DNA from: Rhizobium sp. R711
GTDB taxonomy: Bacteria > Pseudomonadota > Alphaproteobacteria > Rhizobiales > Rhizobiaceae
Direction of reading: 5' to 3'
Length of the DNA: 64,000 nt
Assembly (NCBI RefSeq): GCF_002211365.1
Contig: NZ_LOKZ01000010.1
Coordinates: forward strand, 1 to 64,000
This document shows, piece after piece, positions 19,170 through 29,277 of the stretch (positions are counted from its first letter, which is position 1; each line of letters opens with the position of its first letter). The notes under the pieces were generated by a model that did not search any database, was not told the origin of the DNA, and saw only the letters and a program-made list of their open reading frames with translations. The translations under genes and the position numbers were made by a program.

Positions 19170-19829
19170 TTACTGGGCCTTGGCAGCCTTCTGGGCTTCT
19201 TCGAGCTTCTTGCGTGCTTCGTCAGCCTTCTTCTGCATACTGTCCTGCAGGCTCTTCTGGCTTTCGGCGAGCTTGGAAGCAGAAACCGGTTCGCCATCAA
19301 ATGCGCCGGTGAAGCCTTCGAGCGAGATCTTGATCGGGTTCGGCGCGCGACGGAAGTTGATCGAGGTCAGAACCAGATCAGTGCCCTTTTTCAGGCTGGC
19401 GACCATGGCGTCGGTCAGCGGGATCTGGGCGACGCAACGGTCGGGCATGCACATCAGGTAGTCGATCTTCTGGGCCTTGCCGCCGTCAATCTGCAGCGCC
19501 ACGCCTGGCGGGATCAGACGGGCCGGCGGCACCGAGACCTGAAGGCTCTTGTTGTTGATCTTGCCCGAGACACTGATGAGGCCAACGCCGGTGACGAGCT
19601 GGCCACCGCCTGCGAGAACGACGTTCTGGACGACGCACACGTCATTGTCTTCCTGCTTGCTGCAGGTCTTGTACCAGCCGAGACGTGGGGCGCCGGCAGC
19701 CGTGGCGGGAGCGTCGGCGGAGGCCGCCGCATCCTGCGCGAAGGACGACACGGGAGCTGCTGCAGCACCGAGCATCACTGCCAGAACGGACAGGGCCGCC
19801 CGCGTTTTGTTTTCAGCCTTGAACATCAT
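19170..19829 (-). CDS. Invasion-associated locus B (IalB) family protein
   Basis: This 219-residue exported protein has a signal peptide (hydrophobic about 11-28, cleavage near SSFA-QD). The IalB core carries two Cys pairs: GWYKTCSKQEDNDVCVVQ and KIDYLMCMPDRCVAQIPL. It ends in a lysine/glutamate-rich coiled tail (QKKADEARKKLEEAQKAA). IalB is named from Bartonella erythrocyte invasion, but homologues are widespread in non-pathogenic Rhizobiales, where the role is unknown. AGGAGA lies about 11 bases upstream of the first of two adjacent ATGs. Confidence 0.9.
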   Translation of the reverse strand: MMFKAENKTRAALSVLAVMLGAAAAPVSSFAQDAAASADAPATAAGAPRLGWYKTCSKQEDNDVCVVQNVVLAGGGQLVTGVGLISVSGKINNKSLQVSVPPARLIPPGVALQIDGGKAQKIDYLMCMPDRCVAQIPLTDAMVASLKKGTDLVLTSINFRRAPNPIKISLEGFTGAFDGEPVSASKLAESQKSLQDSMQKKADEARKKLEEAQKAAKAQ

Positions 19830-20096
19830 AACGAATTCCGTCTCCTGAAATCCCTTAGGGACGACAACGTGCCATCCTCACCAACAGGGTTGTTCGCATT
19901 CCACCTCTTAAAACAATGAGGCAAATGCATGACCCCCCGACTTCGGGTTCCCCTGTTACATCGCGTCGCGTGAGATATCCAGTGTTTCTTTGACCTTTTC
20001 GGGGTCATCCGAAAGAATTCGGCGCGGATGGTGAACTGCGGTGGCTGCGTGATAGTCTTGCGCCGAATCGTGCCGTTCCCGGAAAGGACCTCAACG

Positions 20097-21902
20097 ATGC
20101 TCCGGATCGTTCTCCCCGTCATTTTCACCTTGGTTGGCAGTGCAGCTCTCGCAGAGCCCGTGCATGGCATCGCGATGCATGGTGAGCCGGCCCTACCCGC
20201 CGATTTCAAGCACCTTCCCTATGTCAATCCCGATGTGAAAAAGGGCGGGAAGATCAGTTATGGCGTCGTCGGCACCTTCGATAGCCTCAATCCCTTCATC
20301 CTGAAAAGCATGCGCACGACGGCGCGCGGCATGTGGGACCCGGAATACGGAAACCTTGTCTTCGAGACACTGATGCTGCGCTCGCGCGACGAACCTTTCA
20401 CGCTCTACGGGCTGCTGGCGGAATCCGTTGAATGGGACGAAGACCGGACCTTTATCGAGTTCAATCTCAACCCCGCTGCCAAATGGTCTGACGGTCAGCC
20501 GGTGACACCCGATGACGTGATTTTCACGCTCAATCTGCTCAAGGAGAAGGGCCGCGTTCCCTTCAGCACCCGGTTGAATGCCGTTGAGAAGATGGAGAAG
20601 GTCGGAGACCACGGCGTTCGCTTCACCTTCAACGACAAGGCCGATCGCGAATTCCCGCTGATTCTCGCCGGATCGACGCCGATCTTGCCGAAACATGCCA
20701 TCGATCCGGAAACATTCGATCGTTCGTCGCTCACGCCTCCGGTGGGATCCGGCCCCTACAAGATCAAGTCCTTGAAGCCCGGCGAAAGCATCACGTTCGA
20801 GCGAGATCCCAACTACTGGGGCAAGGACATTCCGGCCAAGGTCGGCCTCGACAACTACGATCAGATATCGGTCCAGTATTTCCTGCAGGACACGACACTC
20901 TTCGAGGCCTTCAAGAAGGGTGACATTGACATCTACCCGGACGGCAGTCCCGTCCATTGGACAAGCGCCTACAACTTTCCTGCTGTCACATCAGGCAACG
21001 TCGTGAAGGACACGTTCGAACCGAAGCTGCCGAGCGGCATGTTTGGTTTCGTCTTTAATACTCGGCGACCGGTCTTCGCCAATGTGAAGCTTCGCGAGGG
21101 ACTGTCGCTGATCTTCGATTTCGAATGGGCGAATAAGAACCTCTTCTCGAATGCCTATATCCGCACCCAGAGTTTCTGGCAGAACTCCGATCTGTCGAGC
21201 TTCGGGGTGCCGGCTGACGAACGCGAACTGAAGCTTCTAGGGTCGATCAAGGATCGAATCGATCCGGCGATTCTGGACGGAACCTACAAGCTTCCGGTGA
21301 CGGACGGATCGGGCCGCGATCGCAATGTCCTGAAACAGGCGGCCGCGCTCCTCAAGGAAGCAGGTTATACGATCAAGAATGGCAAGATGAGCGACGCCAG
21401 CGGCCGGCCGCTTACTTTCGAGATCATGACTCAGAACACCGATCAGGAAAAACTTGCCGTTTCCTATCAGCGTTCACTGCAACTCCTTGGCATTGGCGCG
21501 ACGATCCGCACGGTCGACGATTCACAATATCAGAGCCGTACGAACAGCTTCGACTACGACGTCATCGTGAAGTCCTACACGTCATCTCTGTCTCCCGGCA
21601 TCGAACAGTTGGGACGATGGTCTTCCGGCGCCAAGGAGCGCGAAGGCACTGACAACTTCGCCGGCGTTGCCGATCCCGACGTCGATACGCTGATCCAGCA
21701 CATCCTTACGGCACGCTCGGCCGAAGACTTTACGGCAGCGGTGCGTTCTCATGATCGCATGCTGTTGTCGGGGCACTATGTCCTGCCGCTTTACCACGTT
21801 GATCAGCAATGGGTTGCCCGTAGCAAGCGCATCGGTCATCCAGACACCGTCCCGCTCTACGGCTATCAGTTGCCGGCGTGGTGGGATCAGAGCGTGCAAT
21901 AG
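20097..21902 (+). CDS. YejA-like family 5 extracellular solute-binding protein
   Basis: This 601-residue periplasmic binding protein starts with a signal peptide (MLRIVLPVIFTLVGSAALAE, cleavage near residue 19). The DppA/OppA fold is clear, and the opening HGIAMHGEPALPADFKHLPY and KKGGKISYGVVGTFDSLNPF are typical of YejA, the peptide/microcin C-binding component. The late DYDVIVKSY and YHVDQQWVARSKRIGHP also fit. No yejB, yejE or yejF permease or ATPase gene is next to it. It would have to use a transporter encoded elsewhere. ATG 20097 is chosen because the signal peptide starts there. Confidence 0.9.
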   Translation: MLRIVLPVIFTLVGSAALAEPVHGIAMHGEPALPADFKHLPYVNPDVKKGGKISYGVVGTFDSLNPFILKSMRTTARGMWDPEYGNLVFETLMLRSRDEPFTLYGLLAESVEWDEDRTFIEFNLNPAAKWSDGQPVTPDDVIFTLNLLKEKGRVPFSTRLNAVEKMEKVGDHGVRFTFNDKADREFPLILAGSTPILPKHAIDPETFDRSSLTPPVGSGPYKIKSLKPGESITFERDPNYWGKDIPAKVGLDNYDQISVQYFLQDTTLFEAFKKGDIDIYPDGSPVHWTSAYNFPAVTSGNVVKDTFEPKLPSGMFGFVFNTRRPVFANVKLREGLSLIFDFEWANKNLFSNAYIRTQSFWQNSDLSSFGVPADERELKLLGSIKDRIDPAILDGTYKLPVTDGSGRDRNVLKQAAALLKEAGYTIKNGKMSDASGRPLTFEIMTQNTDQEKLAVSYQRSLQLLGIGATIRTVDDSQYQSRTNSFDYDVIVKSYTSSLSPGIEQLGRWSSGAKEREGTDNFAGVADPDVDTLIQHILTARSAEDFTAAVRSHDRMLLSGHYVLPLYHVDQQWVARSKRIGHPDTVPLYGYQLPAWWDQSVQ

Positions 21903-21994
21903 GAAGTTCCTTTTTCCTGCCTGGTTGAAGTCGCCCGCCGCAGGGCCTAGATGGCGGGAAGGTTTCGATTTCAGGAAGAAAAAAGGAAAAGCCC

Positions 21995-22666
21995 ATGGAA
22001 CGCATTACCATCGACGTTGTCTCTGACGTCGTCTGCCCGTGGTGCTATCTCGGCAAGGCGCGGCTTGAGCTTGCGATCGCTGAAGTTCAGGACGAGGTCG
22101 GTGTGGACATCAACTGGCGCCCGTACCGCCTCAACCCCGATTACCCGCCTGATGGCGTCGACCAGAAGAAGGCGCTGGAGCAGAAGCTCGGCGGTCCCGA
22201 GCGCGTCGCTCAGGGGCACAAGATGCTGAGTGAGCTTGGTCGTGAGGTCGGCATCAACTTCAACTTCGACGCGATCAAGATCGGTCCGAATACGCTGGAT
22301 GCCCATCGCCTGATCCACTGGGCGATGGTCGAGGATCGCGAGAAGCAGGACCTTGTCGTCAATGCCCTGTTCAAGGCGAATTTCGAGGAAGGCCGCAATG
22401 TCGGTGACCATGCCGTTCTGCTCGATATCGCGGAGAAGGCTGGCATGAACCGTGCCGTCGTCTCCTCCCTGCTGGCGTCCGACGCCGACAAGGACCTCGT
22501 AATCGCTGAGATCGAGGCCGCGCAGAAGATGGGAGTGAACGGTGTCCCCTTCTTCATCTTCGATCAGCAGTACGCCGTCAGCGGCGCGCAGACGCCTGAT
22601 GTGTTGGCGGGCGCGCTTCGAGACATCGCCAAGGCGAAGGCGGAAGCGCGCGCCGGCATGAATTGA
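21995..22666 (+). CDS. DsbA-family (FrnE-like) thioredoxin-fold oxidoreductase
   Basis: This 223-residue cytoplasmic protein (no signal peptide) has the FrnE pattern: DVVCPWCYLGKARLELAI with a CPWC redox motif at about 11-14, then WRPYRLNPDYP, NTLDAHRLIHWA, LFKANFEEGRNVGD and GVNGVPFFIFDQQYAVSGAQ with the cis-Pro. FrnE-like proteins are disulfide oxidoreductases linked to oxidative stress in some bacteria. The exact substrate is unknown. RBS AGGAAAAG precedes the ATG. It follows the yejA-like gene on the same strand. Confidence 0.9.
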   Translation: MERITIDVVSDVVCPWCYLGKARLELAIAEVQDEVGVDINWRPYRLNPDYPPDGVDQKKALEQKLGGPERVAQGHKMLSELGREVGINFNFDAIKIGPNTLDAHRLIHWAMVEDREKQDLVVNALFKANFEEGRNVGDHAVLLDIAEKAGMNRAVVSSLLASDADKDLVIAEIEAAQKMGVNGVPFFIFDQQYAVSGAQTPDVLAGALRDIAKAKAEARAGMN

Positions 22667-22672
22667 GCGTCG

Positions 22673-25600
22673 TTACACCTTCGCCATTTCCGCAAGTTGC
22701 GTCATGATAACGGCTGCGCCCTGCAGCCGCTTTTCCGGCGTTGGCAGGTCGCGTGTGAGGAACACGCTCTGGTCCGGCCGGATCTTCGCCATGGTCCCCT
22801 GTTTGGCGATATAGCCAACCAAGTTAGCGGGGTTCGGAAACTCCTTGTTGCGGAACTGGATGACGATGCCTTTCGGGCCTGCATCAAGCTTCTCCACGTT
22901 GGCGACGCGGCAAAGCGATTTCACGTACACGATCTTCAGGAGGTGCTGGACCTCGATCGGCATCGGGCCGAAGCGATCGATCATTTCGGCGCCGAAGGCA
23001 TCGATTTCCTTCAATTCCGTGATCTCGCCGAGGCGGCGATAGAGTGCCATACGCAGGTGCAAATCAGGCACATAACCATCTGGAATCATAACTGACGTGC
23101 CGACCGAGATCTGCGGCGACCAGCCGGTATCCTGGATCTCATCGACGCCCTTCACCTCGGCAACCGCCTCTTCGAGCATCTGCTGGTAAAGTTCGAAACC
23201 GACTTCCTTGATATGGCCGGACTGCTCTTCGCCGAGCAGGTTTCCTGCGCCGCGGATGTCGAGGTCGTGGCTGGCAAGCTGGAATCCGGCGCCGAGCGTG
23301 TCGAGCGATTGCAACACCTTGAGACGGCGCTCGGCCGTCGCCGTCAGGACCTTGTTGACGGGCAACGTGAACAGCGCAAAGGCTCGCACCTTCGAACGTC
23401 CGACGCGGCCACGCAGCTGATAGAGCTGCGCCAGACCGAACATGTCGGCGCGGTGCACGATCAGCGTATTGGCCGTCGGCACGTCCAGCCCCGATTCCAC
23501 GATGGTCGTCGACAGCAGTACGTCATAACGGCCCTCGTAGAAGGCATTCATAATGTCCTCAAGCTCGCCGGCCGGCATCTGGCCGTGCGCGACCGCGACC
23601 TTCAGTTCTGGTACGTCCGACCGCAGGAAGGCATGCACGTCTTCGAGATCGGCAAGCCGCGGGCAGACATAGAAACTCTGGCCGCCACGATAATGCTCGC
23701 GCATCAGTGTTTCGCGGATGACGAGCGAATCGAATGGCGAAATGAAGGTGCGAACCGCCATGCGGTCGACCGGCGGCGTCGTGATCAACGACAACTCGCG
23801 CACCCCTGTCATCGCCAGCTGCAGCGTGCGCGGGATCGGCGTCGCCGAGAGTGTCAGGACGTGGACGTCGCTTTTCAGCTCCTTCAGGCGCTCCTTGTGC
23901 TTGACGCCGAAATGCTGCTCTTCGTCGATGATCAGCAGTCCGAGATTGGCAAACTTGATCCCGGCGCCAAGAAGCGCATGGGTGCCGACGACAATATCCG
24001 TCTTGCCGTCTGCCACTTCCTTCTTCGTCAATGCTAGGTCCTTCGAGCCGACGAGGCGTGAGGCCTGCTGGATGCGCACAGGCAAGCCGCGGAAGCGTTC
24101 GGAGAAGGTCTTGAAGTGTTGGCGCGCCAGCAAGGTGGTCGGCACGACGACAGCAACCTGAATGCCGTTCATCGCCGCAACGAAAGCAGCACGAAGCGCC
24201 ACTTCCGTCTTGCCGAAGCCGACATCGCCGCAAACGAGGCGATCCATCGGCCTGCCCGCTCCAAGGTCGGAGCGCACAGCCTCGATGGCATTATCCTGAT
24301 CCTCTGTCTCGTCGTAAGGGAAGCGGGCGGCGAACTCGTCGTAAAGCCCTTCCGGCGTCGTCAGCACAGGCGCATGACGCGTCAGGCGTTCGGCGGCGAT
24401 GCGGATCAGTGCATCCGCCATATCGAGCAGCCGCTTCTTGAGTTTGGCCTTGCGCATCTGCCATGCGCCGCCGCCGAGCTTGTCGAGCTGCGTTTCCGTC
24501 CCCTCGCCGCCATAGCGCGACAGGAGATCGATGTTCTCGACCGGCAGGAAGAGCTTCGCCTCGTCTGCGTATTGCAGTTCAAGGCAGGCATGCGGTGCAC
24601 CGGCCGCTTCGATGGTTCGCAGGCCTACAAATCGGCCGATACCATGCTGTGCGTGGACGACGACCGAACCCTCGTCGAGCCCGGCAACCTCGGAGATGAA
24701 ATCGGCAGCGCGCTTGCGCCGCTTCGAACGCCGCACCATACGGTCGCCGAGAATGTCCTGTTCGCCGATAACGACGAGATTGCCGACTTCAAATCCCGAT
24801 TCGAGACTGAGCACGCCGGCCGCCGCCTCGCCCTTGGCAAGGCCGTCGATCTCCTTCAGCGCACCGACCGGCTTCACGCGCTCGAGCCCGTGTTCGTTCA
24901 GCACCTGCAACAGACGCTCCAGTGAGCCTTCCGTCCAGGCAGTAATCAGCACCTTCGCGCCAGAGGAGCGCTTGTCGGCAATGTGCTTTACGACAGCGTC
25001 GAACACATTGATGCGCTCGGCATTGCCGCCACCCTCGGCATTCGAGCGCGCCCAGCGCTCGCCTTGGCGAGCGTCTAGATTGATCACGCGCCGCGCCTCT
25101 CCCTCGTGTTCGTTGAAGGGGGAAATGCGCATCGCATTGAAAGCATCGAGCGTGTTGGCGAAAGTCTTTCCGTCCAAATAGAGCTGGCCGGGCGTCACCG
25201 GCTTGTAGGGCGTTCCCTGCGCCATCTGCCCCTTGGCGGGCTGCCCGGAATTTAGGCGTGCGTCATAGTAGTCGAAGACGAGTTTGGAGCGTTCCTCAGC
25301 GGCCTGGCGCACAGTATGATCGGTGACCATCCGGAAGCCTCTGAGATAGTCGAACACCGTCTCTAGCTTCTCGTAGAAGAGCGGCAGCCAATGCTCCATG
25401 CCAGGATAGCGCCGCCCCTCCGATATGGCGAGATAGAGTGCATCGTCGCGAGTCGCCGCGCCAAACGAGGAGAGGTAATTCTTCCGGAAGCGGCTGATCG
25501 TATCGGGCGTCAGCGTCACTTCGCTCATCGGGTTCAGGTCGAGAGAGCGGACCTGCCCTGTTGTGCGCTGGCTTGCCGGATCGAAGCTGCGGATGCTTTC

Positions 25601-26179
25601 CAGCGTGTCGCCGAAGAAATCGAGGCGAACGGGTTCCTCGGAACCCGGCACGAAGACGTCGAGAATGCCGCCGCGCACAGCATATTCGCCGACCTCGCGA
25701 ACCGTTGCGACGCGGTCGAAGCCGTTGCGTTCCAGGCGCCCGGCAATATCGTCCATCCGCACGGTGTTCCCGGGACGGGCCGAGAAGGCAAGGCTTTCGA
25801 TAATCTCTTGAGGAGCGACTTTCTGCAGCATCGCATTGACGGTCACCAGCACGATCGCCGCGTGTGGTTTCTTGTGATGCGCGATCAGACCGCCCAGCGC
25901 CGCGAGACGGCGCGCCGACGTGTCGGCGCTCGGCGAAACGCGGTCGTAAGGGAGACAGTCCCAGGCCGGCAAGGTGAGGACCGGGATCTCGGGCGCAACG
26001 AAGCCGAGCATCTGCTCGAGGTCCACCATCCTCTGGCCATCGGAAAGCACATAGGCGACTGGCTCTCCTGCCCTTGCCAGATCGGCCAGCAACAGAGCCT
26101 CCATACCTGTCGGCACGTTGCCGATTGTCAGCGGCTCGGCGACGGCTGACAGCTTCCTTGCGTCAAAACCTGAGGTCAT
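22673..26179 (-). CDS. mfd: Transcription-repair coupling factor
   Basis: Mfd releases RNA polymerase stalled at lesions and recruits UvrA. The 1168 residues show the full domain order: UvrB-like module in the first third, the RNA-polymerase-interacting domain (DFISEVAGLDEGSVVVHAQH...IGRFVGL), the helicase with Walker A GDVGFGKTEVALR, DEEQHFG (motif II) and TATPIPRTLQ, and the C-terminal TRCF domain with FGPMP. Its start overlaps the sdhE stop by one base, so the two are translationally coupled. uvrA, its partner, lies 9 kb away. Confidence 0.97.
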   Translation of the reverse strand: MTSGFDARKLSAVAEPLTIGNVPTGMEALLLADLARAGEPVAYVLSDGQRMVDLEQMLGFVAPEIPVLTLPAWDCLPYDRVSPSADTSARRLAALGGLIAHHKKPHAAIVLVTVNAMLQKVAPQEIIESLAFSARPGNTVRMDDIAGRLERNGFDRVATVREVGEYAVRGGILDVFVPGSEEPVRLDFFGDTLESIRSFDPASQRTTGQVRSLDLNPMSEVTLTPDTISRFRKNYLSSFGAATRDDALYLAISEGRRYPGMEHWLPLFYEKLETVFDYLRGFRMVTDHTVRQAAEERSKLVFDYYDARLNSGQPAKGQMAQGTPYKPVTPGQLYLDGKTFANTLDAFNAMRISPFNEHEGEARRVINLDARQGERWARSNAEGGGNAERINVFDAVVKHIADKRSSGAKVLITAWTEGSLERLLQVLNEHGLERVKPVGALKEIDGLAKGEAAAGVLSLESGFEVGNLVVIGEQDILGDRMVRRSKRRKRAADFISEVAGLDEGSVVVHAQHGIGRFVGLRTIEAAGAPHACLELQYADEAKLFLPVENIDLLSRYGGEGTETQLDKLGGGAWQMRKAKLKKRLLDMADALIRIAAERLTRHAPVLTTPEGLYDEFAARFPYDETEDQDNAIEAVRSDLGAGRPMDRLVCGDVGFGKTEVALRAAFVAAMNGIQVAVVVPTTLLARQHFKTFSERFRGLPVRIQQASRLVGSKDLALTKKEVADGKTDIVVGTHALLGAGIKFANLGLLIIDEEQHFGVKHKERLKELKSDVHVLTLSATPIPRTLQLAMTGVRELSLITTPPVDRMAVRTFISPFDSLVIRETLMREHYRGGQSFYVCPRLADLEDVHAFLRSDVPELKVAVAHGQMPAGELEDIMNAFYEGRYDVLLSTTIVESGLDVPTANTLIVHRADMFGLAQLYQLRGRVGRSKVRAFALFTLPVNKVLTATAERRLKVLQSLDTLGAGFQLASHDLDIRGAGNLLGEEQSGHIKEVGFELYQQMLEEAVAEVKGVDEIQDTGWSPQISVGTSVMIPDGYVPDLHLRMALYRRLGEITELKEIDAFGAEMIDRFGPMPIEVQHLLKIVYVKSLCRVANVEKLDAGPKGIVIQFRNKEFPNPANLVGYIAKQGTMAKIRPDQSVFLTRDLPTPEKRLQGAAVIMTQLAEMAKV

Positions 26180-26493
26180 TAGGCATTCCTGGGCAGGGCG
26201 TCGGCTGGATATTCGAAATCGGGCTTATAAGCGGTAAGGCGTGCAAACATTGGCGTCTGGAAACGCTCGGGTACCGGCCATGTTCCCATGATCCAGCGTA
26301 CAAGATCGTTGTCCTCTTCGGCCATGATGGTTTCGAACTCGTCGAGTTCGGCCTCCGACAGGGTGGCGATCTCCTTTTCGGCGAACTGCCCGAAGACCAG
26401 ATCCATTTCGCGGATACCGCGATGCCAGCAGCGAAAGAGGATTCGGCGGCGGCGCGGATCAAGATCGGCGCTCGAGAGTGACACACCCGTCAT
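26179..26493 (-). CDS. sdhE: Succinate dehydrogenase assembly factor 2 / FAD assembly factor SdhE
   Basis: SdhE promotes covalent flavinylation of succinate dehydrogenase subunit A. ATG 26493 gives 104 residues. The family signature RGxxE is RGIRE at 25-29, followed by FEtiMAEEDNDL-type acidic residues (FETIMAEEDNDLVRWIMG) and the W-x-x-G motif. A frame extension to 26649 adds residues with no family resemblance. It heads the sdhE-mfd pair and is divergent from recG. Confidence 0.92.
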   Translation of the reverse strand: MTGVSLSSADLDPRRRRILFRCWHRGIREMDLVFGQFAEKEIATLSEAELDEFETIMAEEDNDLVRWIMGTWPVPERFQTPMFARLTAYKPDFEYPADALPRNA

Positions 26494-26585
26494 GGCTTTA
26501 CCTTCCTGTTGATGCGCCTCTATAGACCCTCGAAAGCGGCTTGTCAGCCTTGCCAAGGCCGCATTGTTCATCGCATTTTGCCGCC

Positions 26586-28691
26586 ATGCGCCCAGCCATT
26601 CTCGATCCGCTGTTTTCGCCAGTTTCCGCTCTGCCCGGTGTCGGTCCAAAGATCGCCGAGCTGCTGGTGAAGCTGCTGGGGCGCGAAGCGCCTGACGATA
26701 CGCGCGTCGTTGATCTGCTGTTTCATGCGCCGCATTCTTTGATCGATCGTCGAAACCAGCCGGGTATCGCCCGCGCGCCGCAAGGCGCCATCGTGACTGT
26801 CACAGCACGCGTCGATCGCCATCAGGCGCCGCCGCGGGGCAAAAGCAACGTTCCCTATCGGGTCATGCTGCACGACGAGACCGGTGAACTGACGCTTGTC
26901 TTCTTTCGCGGCCAGGCGGCATGGCTGGAAAAGCAGCTGCCATTGGACGAGGAGGTAACCGTCAGCGGCAAGATTGACTGGTTCAATGGCCGCGCCTCAA
27001 TGGTTCACCCTGATTACATCGTGAAGGCCAGCGAAGCCGAGAACCTGCCCCTCGTCGAGCCGATCTACCCGCTCACAGCAGGCCTTTCGCCGAAGACACT
27101 GCGCAAGATCATCGAAGCGGCACTGCCGCGCACGCCGGAACTGCCGGAATGGATCGACCTGGCCCTCGCGCAGAAACAGGGCCTACCCTCGGTGGCAGAC
27201 GCTTTCCACGGGTTGCACGAGCCACATGATCCCTCGGATATTGATGCGCAAGCCCCTGCTCGCCGCCGCCTTGCCTACGACGAATTCCTGGCCGGCCAGC
27301 TATCCCTAAGCCTGGTGCGCCAGCGACTGCGCAAGGTTGCCGGCCAGCCTGTTCATCCGACCGGAAAGATCAGCGCCCAGATCCTGCAGGCTCTGCCGTT
27401 CTCGCCGACCAACAGCCAGAGTACCGCGATTGCCGATATCCTGAAGGACATGGCCGGCGAAGACCGCATGCTGCGTCTGCTGCAAGGTGACGTCGGCTCC
27501 GGCAAAACGCTGGTCGCGCTGATGGCAATGGCGGCGATCATCGAAAGCGGCGGCCAGGCCGTTCTCATGGCCCCAACGGAAATTCTAGCCCGTCAACACC
27601 ACGCGACGATCTCCAAATTTGCCGCTTCCGCGGGCCTCGGAATCGAGGTTCTTACCGGCCGCACCAAGGGTCGTGAACGCGAAGACATCCTCGAAAGGAT
27701 CGCATCCGGAGAGGCGCAGATCATCATCGGTACCCATGCCCTCTTCCAGGATAGCGTCAACTACCGCAACCTCATGCTGGCCGTTGTCGACGAGCAGCAT
27801 CGCTTCGGAGTCCACCAGCGCCTCCGGCTGACGGCGAAAGGCATCACGCCCCACATGCTCGTCATGACGGCCACTCCCATCCCGCGAACGCTCGTGCTTG
27901 CCGCCTTCGGCGACATGGACGTCTCCAAGCTGACGGAGAAGCCCGCCGGCAGGAAACCGATACAGACGATTACTATCCCAGCTGAACGTACCGGCGAGAT
28001 CGTCGGGCGTCTCAAGAGCGCGCTGGCGGAAGGCAAGAAGGCCTACTGGATCTGCCCGCTCGTCGAGGAGAGTGAGGAGAGCGATCTAATGTCTGTCGAG
28101 GAGCGCCATGCAACGCTCGTCTCGTCTCTCGGTCCCGGCATCGGCCTGATCCACGGCCGTATGAGCGGCCCGGAAAAGGACGCCGTGATGATGGCGTTCA
28201 AGAACGGCGAAATCCGCCTTTTGGTCGCAACAACAGTTGTGGAAGTCGGCGTCGATGTTCCTGATGCAACGATCATGGTGATCGAGCATGCGGAGCGCTT
28301 CGGCTTGGCGCAGCTGCATCAGCTTCGCGGACGCGTGGGGCGCGGTGACGAGGCTTCGACCTGTATTCTGCTCTACAAGGGGCCTCTTGGCGAAACAGCT
28401 CATGCCCGTCTCTCGATCATGCGTGAAACCGAAGACGGCTTCCGTATCGCGGAGGAAGACCTGAAGCTGCGCGGCGAAGGCGAGTTGCTCGGCACGCGCC
28501 AGTCGGGAACCCCAGGCTTTCGCATCGCGAGCCTTGAGGCACATGCCGATCTGCTGGAAATCGCCCGCCGCGATGCGGCCTATCTGATCGAGCGCGATCC
28601 GGAACTTACCAGCGAGCGCGGCAAGGCCGTACGTACCCTGCTCTACCTATTCCGTCGTGATGAGGCGATCCGCTTCCTGCACGCAGGGTGA
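26586..28691 (+). CDS. recG: ATP-dependent DNA helicase RecG
   Basis: RecG remodels stalled replication forks and Holliday junctions. ATG 26586 (MRPAILDPLFSPVSALPGVG) gives 701 residues, the usual rhizobial length. The order is the wedge/OB domain (GARA-type VTVTARVDRHQAPPR, LVFFRGQAAWLEKQLP), Walker A GDVGSGKTLVALM, motif II DEQHRFGVHQR, TATPIPRTL, then motif VI QLRGRVGRGDEAS and the C-terminal GEGELLGTRQSGTPGF. It is divergent from sdhE-mfd, with 92 bases between start codons. Confidence 0.97.
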   Translation: MRPAILDPLFSPVSALPGVGPKIAELLVKLLGREAPDDTRVVDLLFHAPHSLIDRRNQPGIARAPQGAIVTVTARVDRHQAPPRGKSNVPYRVMLHDETGELTLVFFRGQAAWLEKQLPLDEEVTVSGKIDWFNGRASMVHPDYIVKASEAENLPLVEPIYPLTAGLSPKTLRKIIEAALPRTPELPEWIDLALAQKQGLPSVADAFHGLHEPHDPSDIDAQAPARRRLAYDEFLAGQLSLSLVRQRLRKVAGQPVHPTGKISAQILQALPFSPTNSQSTAIADILKDMAGEDRMLRLLQGDVGSGKTLVALMAMAAIIESGGQAVLMAPTEILARQHHATISKFAASAGLGIEVLTGRTKGREREDILERIASGEAQIIIGTHALFQDSVNYRNLMLAVVDEQHRFGVHQRLRLTAKGITPHMLVMTATPIPRTLVLAAFGDMDVSKLTEKPAGRKPIQTITIPAERTGEIVGRLKSALAEGKKAYWICPLVEESEESDLMSVEERHATLVSSLGPGIGLIHGRMSGPEKDAVMMAFKNGEIRLLVATTVVEVGVDVPDATIMVIEHAERFGLAQLHQLRGRVGRGDEASTCILLYKGPLGETAHARLSIMRETEDGFRIAEEDLKLRGEGELLGTRQSGTPGFRIASLEAHADLLEIARRDAAYLIERDPELTSERGKAVRTLLYLFRRDEAIRFLHAG

Positions 28692-28705
28692 AGCCGAGCC
28701 CGGCC

Positions 28706-29203
28706 TCACAGCGTCCGGAACATTACGAAAGCGTCAACGTAGCCTTTTGTCGGGTGCTCGAAGGCGCCGGGCAAGCGCCCGACCGTCTCAAAGCCCAACG
28801 ATTGCCAGAGGCGAACTGCGCGTTCGTTGGCGCTGACAACGAAATTGAACTGCATCGCCCGGAAACCACGCTCGCGGGCTCGGACGAGCGAGTGCTCGTG
28901 CATCTGTCGCGCCACGCCCGTGCCGGTCGCCGCCGCCGCGGTCATGTAGCCGCAATTGCAAACATGCGCACCACCACCCGCCTGGTTGGCGCGGAGATAA
29001 TAGGTGCCGAGAATCTCGCCACTCTCGTCTTCGGCGACGAAGGTCTCTTTGTCCGGCCCCAGCCAGTAAGCGAGGGCATCGGTCTCGCTCATGTCGCGAT
29101 CGAGCGTATAGGTCTCCCCGGCTCGGATCGTCGGCTCGATCATGGTCCAGATAGAGGAACGGTCTTCGGCGGTGGCGGGTCTGATCAGCATTGCGTATGT
29201 CAT
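28706..29203 (-). CDS. GNAT family N-acetyltransferase
   Basis: This 165-residue acetyltransferase has the CoA site TAAAATGTGVARQMHEHSL (a degenerate motif A with G-x-G-V-A) and motif B GFRAMQFNFVVSANERAVRLW followed by LGFETVGRLPGAF, typical of the phosphinothricin-acetyltransferase-like branch. The substrate is unknown. It is convergent with recG, whose stop is 14 bases away, and has no co-directional neighbour close by. Confidence 0.88.
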   Translation of the reverse strand: MTYAMLIRPATAEDRSSIWTMIEPTIRAGETYTLDRDMSETDALAYWLGPDKETFVAEDESGEILGTYYLRANQAGGGAHVCNCGYMTAAAATGTGVARQMHEHSLVRARERGFRAMQFNFVVSANERAVRLWQSLGFETVGRLPGAFEHPTKGYVDAFVMFRTL

Positions 29204-29277
29204 CCTTCAACCCATCGCACGGCAACACGGCGGAACAAACAGACCTAATGCCGCTGCGGGGCGAGCCGGTATGGAAG

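Noticed and set aside
19826..20209. 127-residue minus-strand frame upstream of ialB
   Set aside because: It overlaps the start of the yejA-like gene and the ialB promoter region and is rich in R, T and G without a domain.
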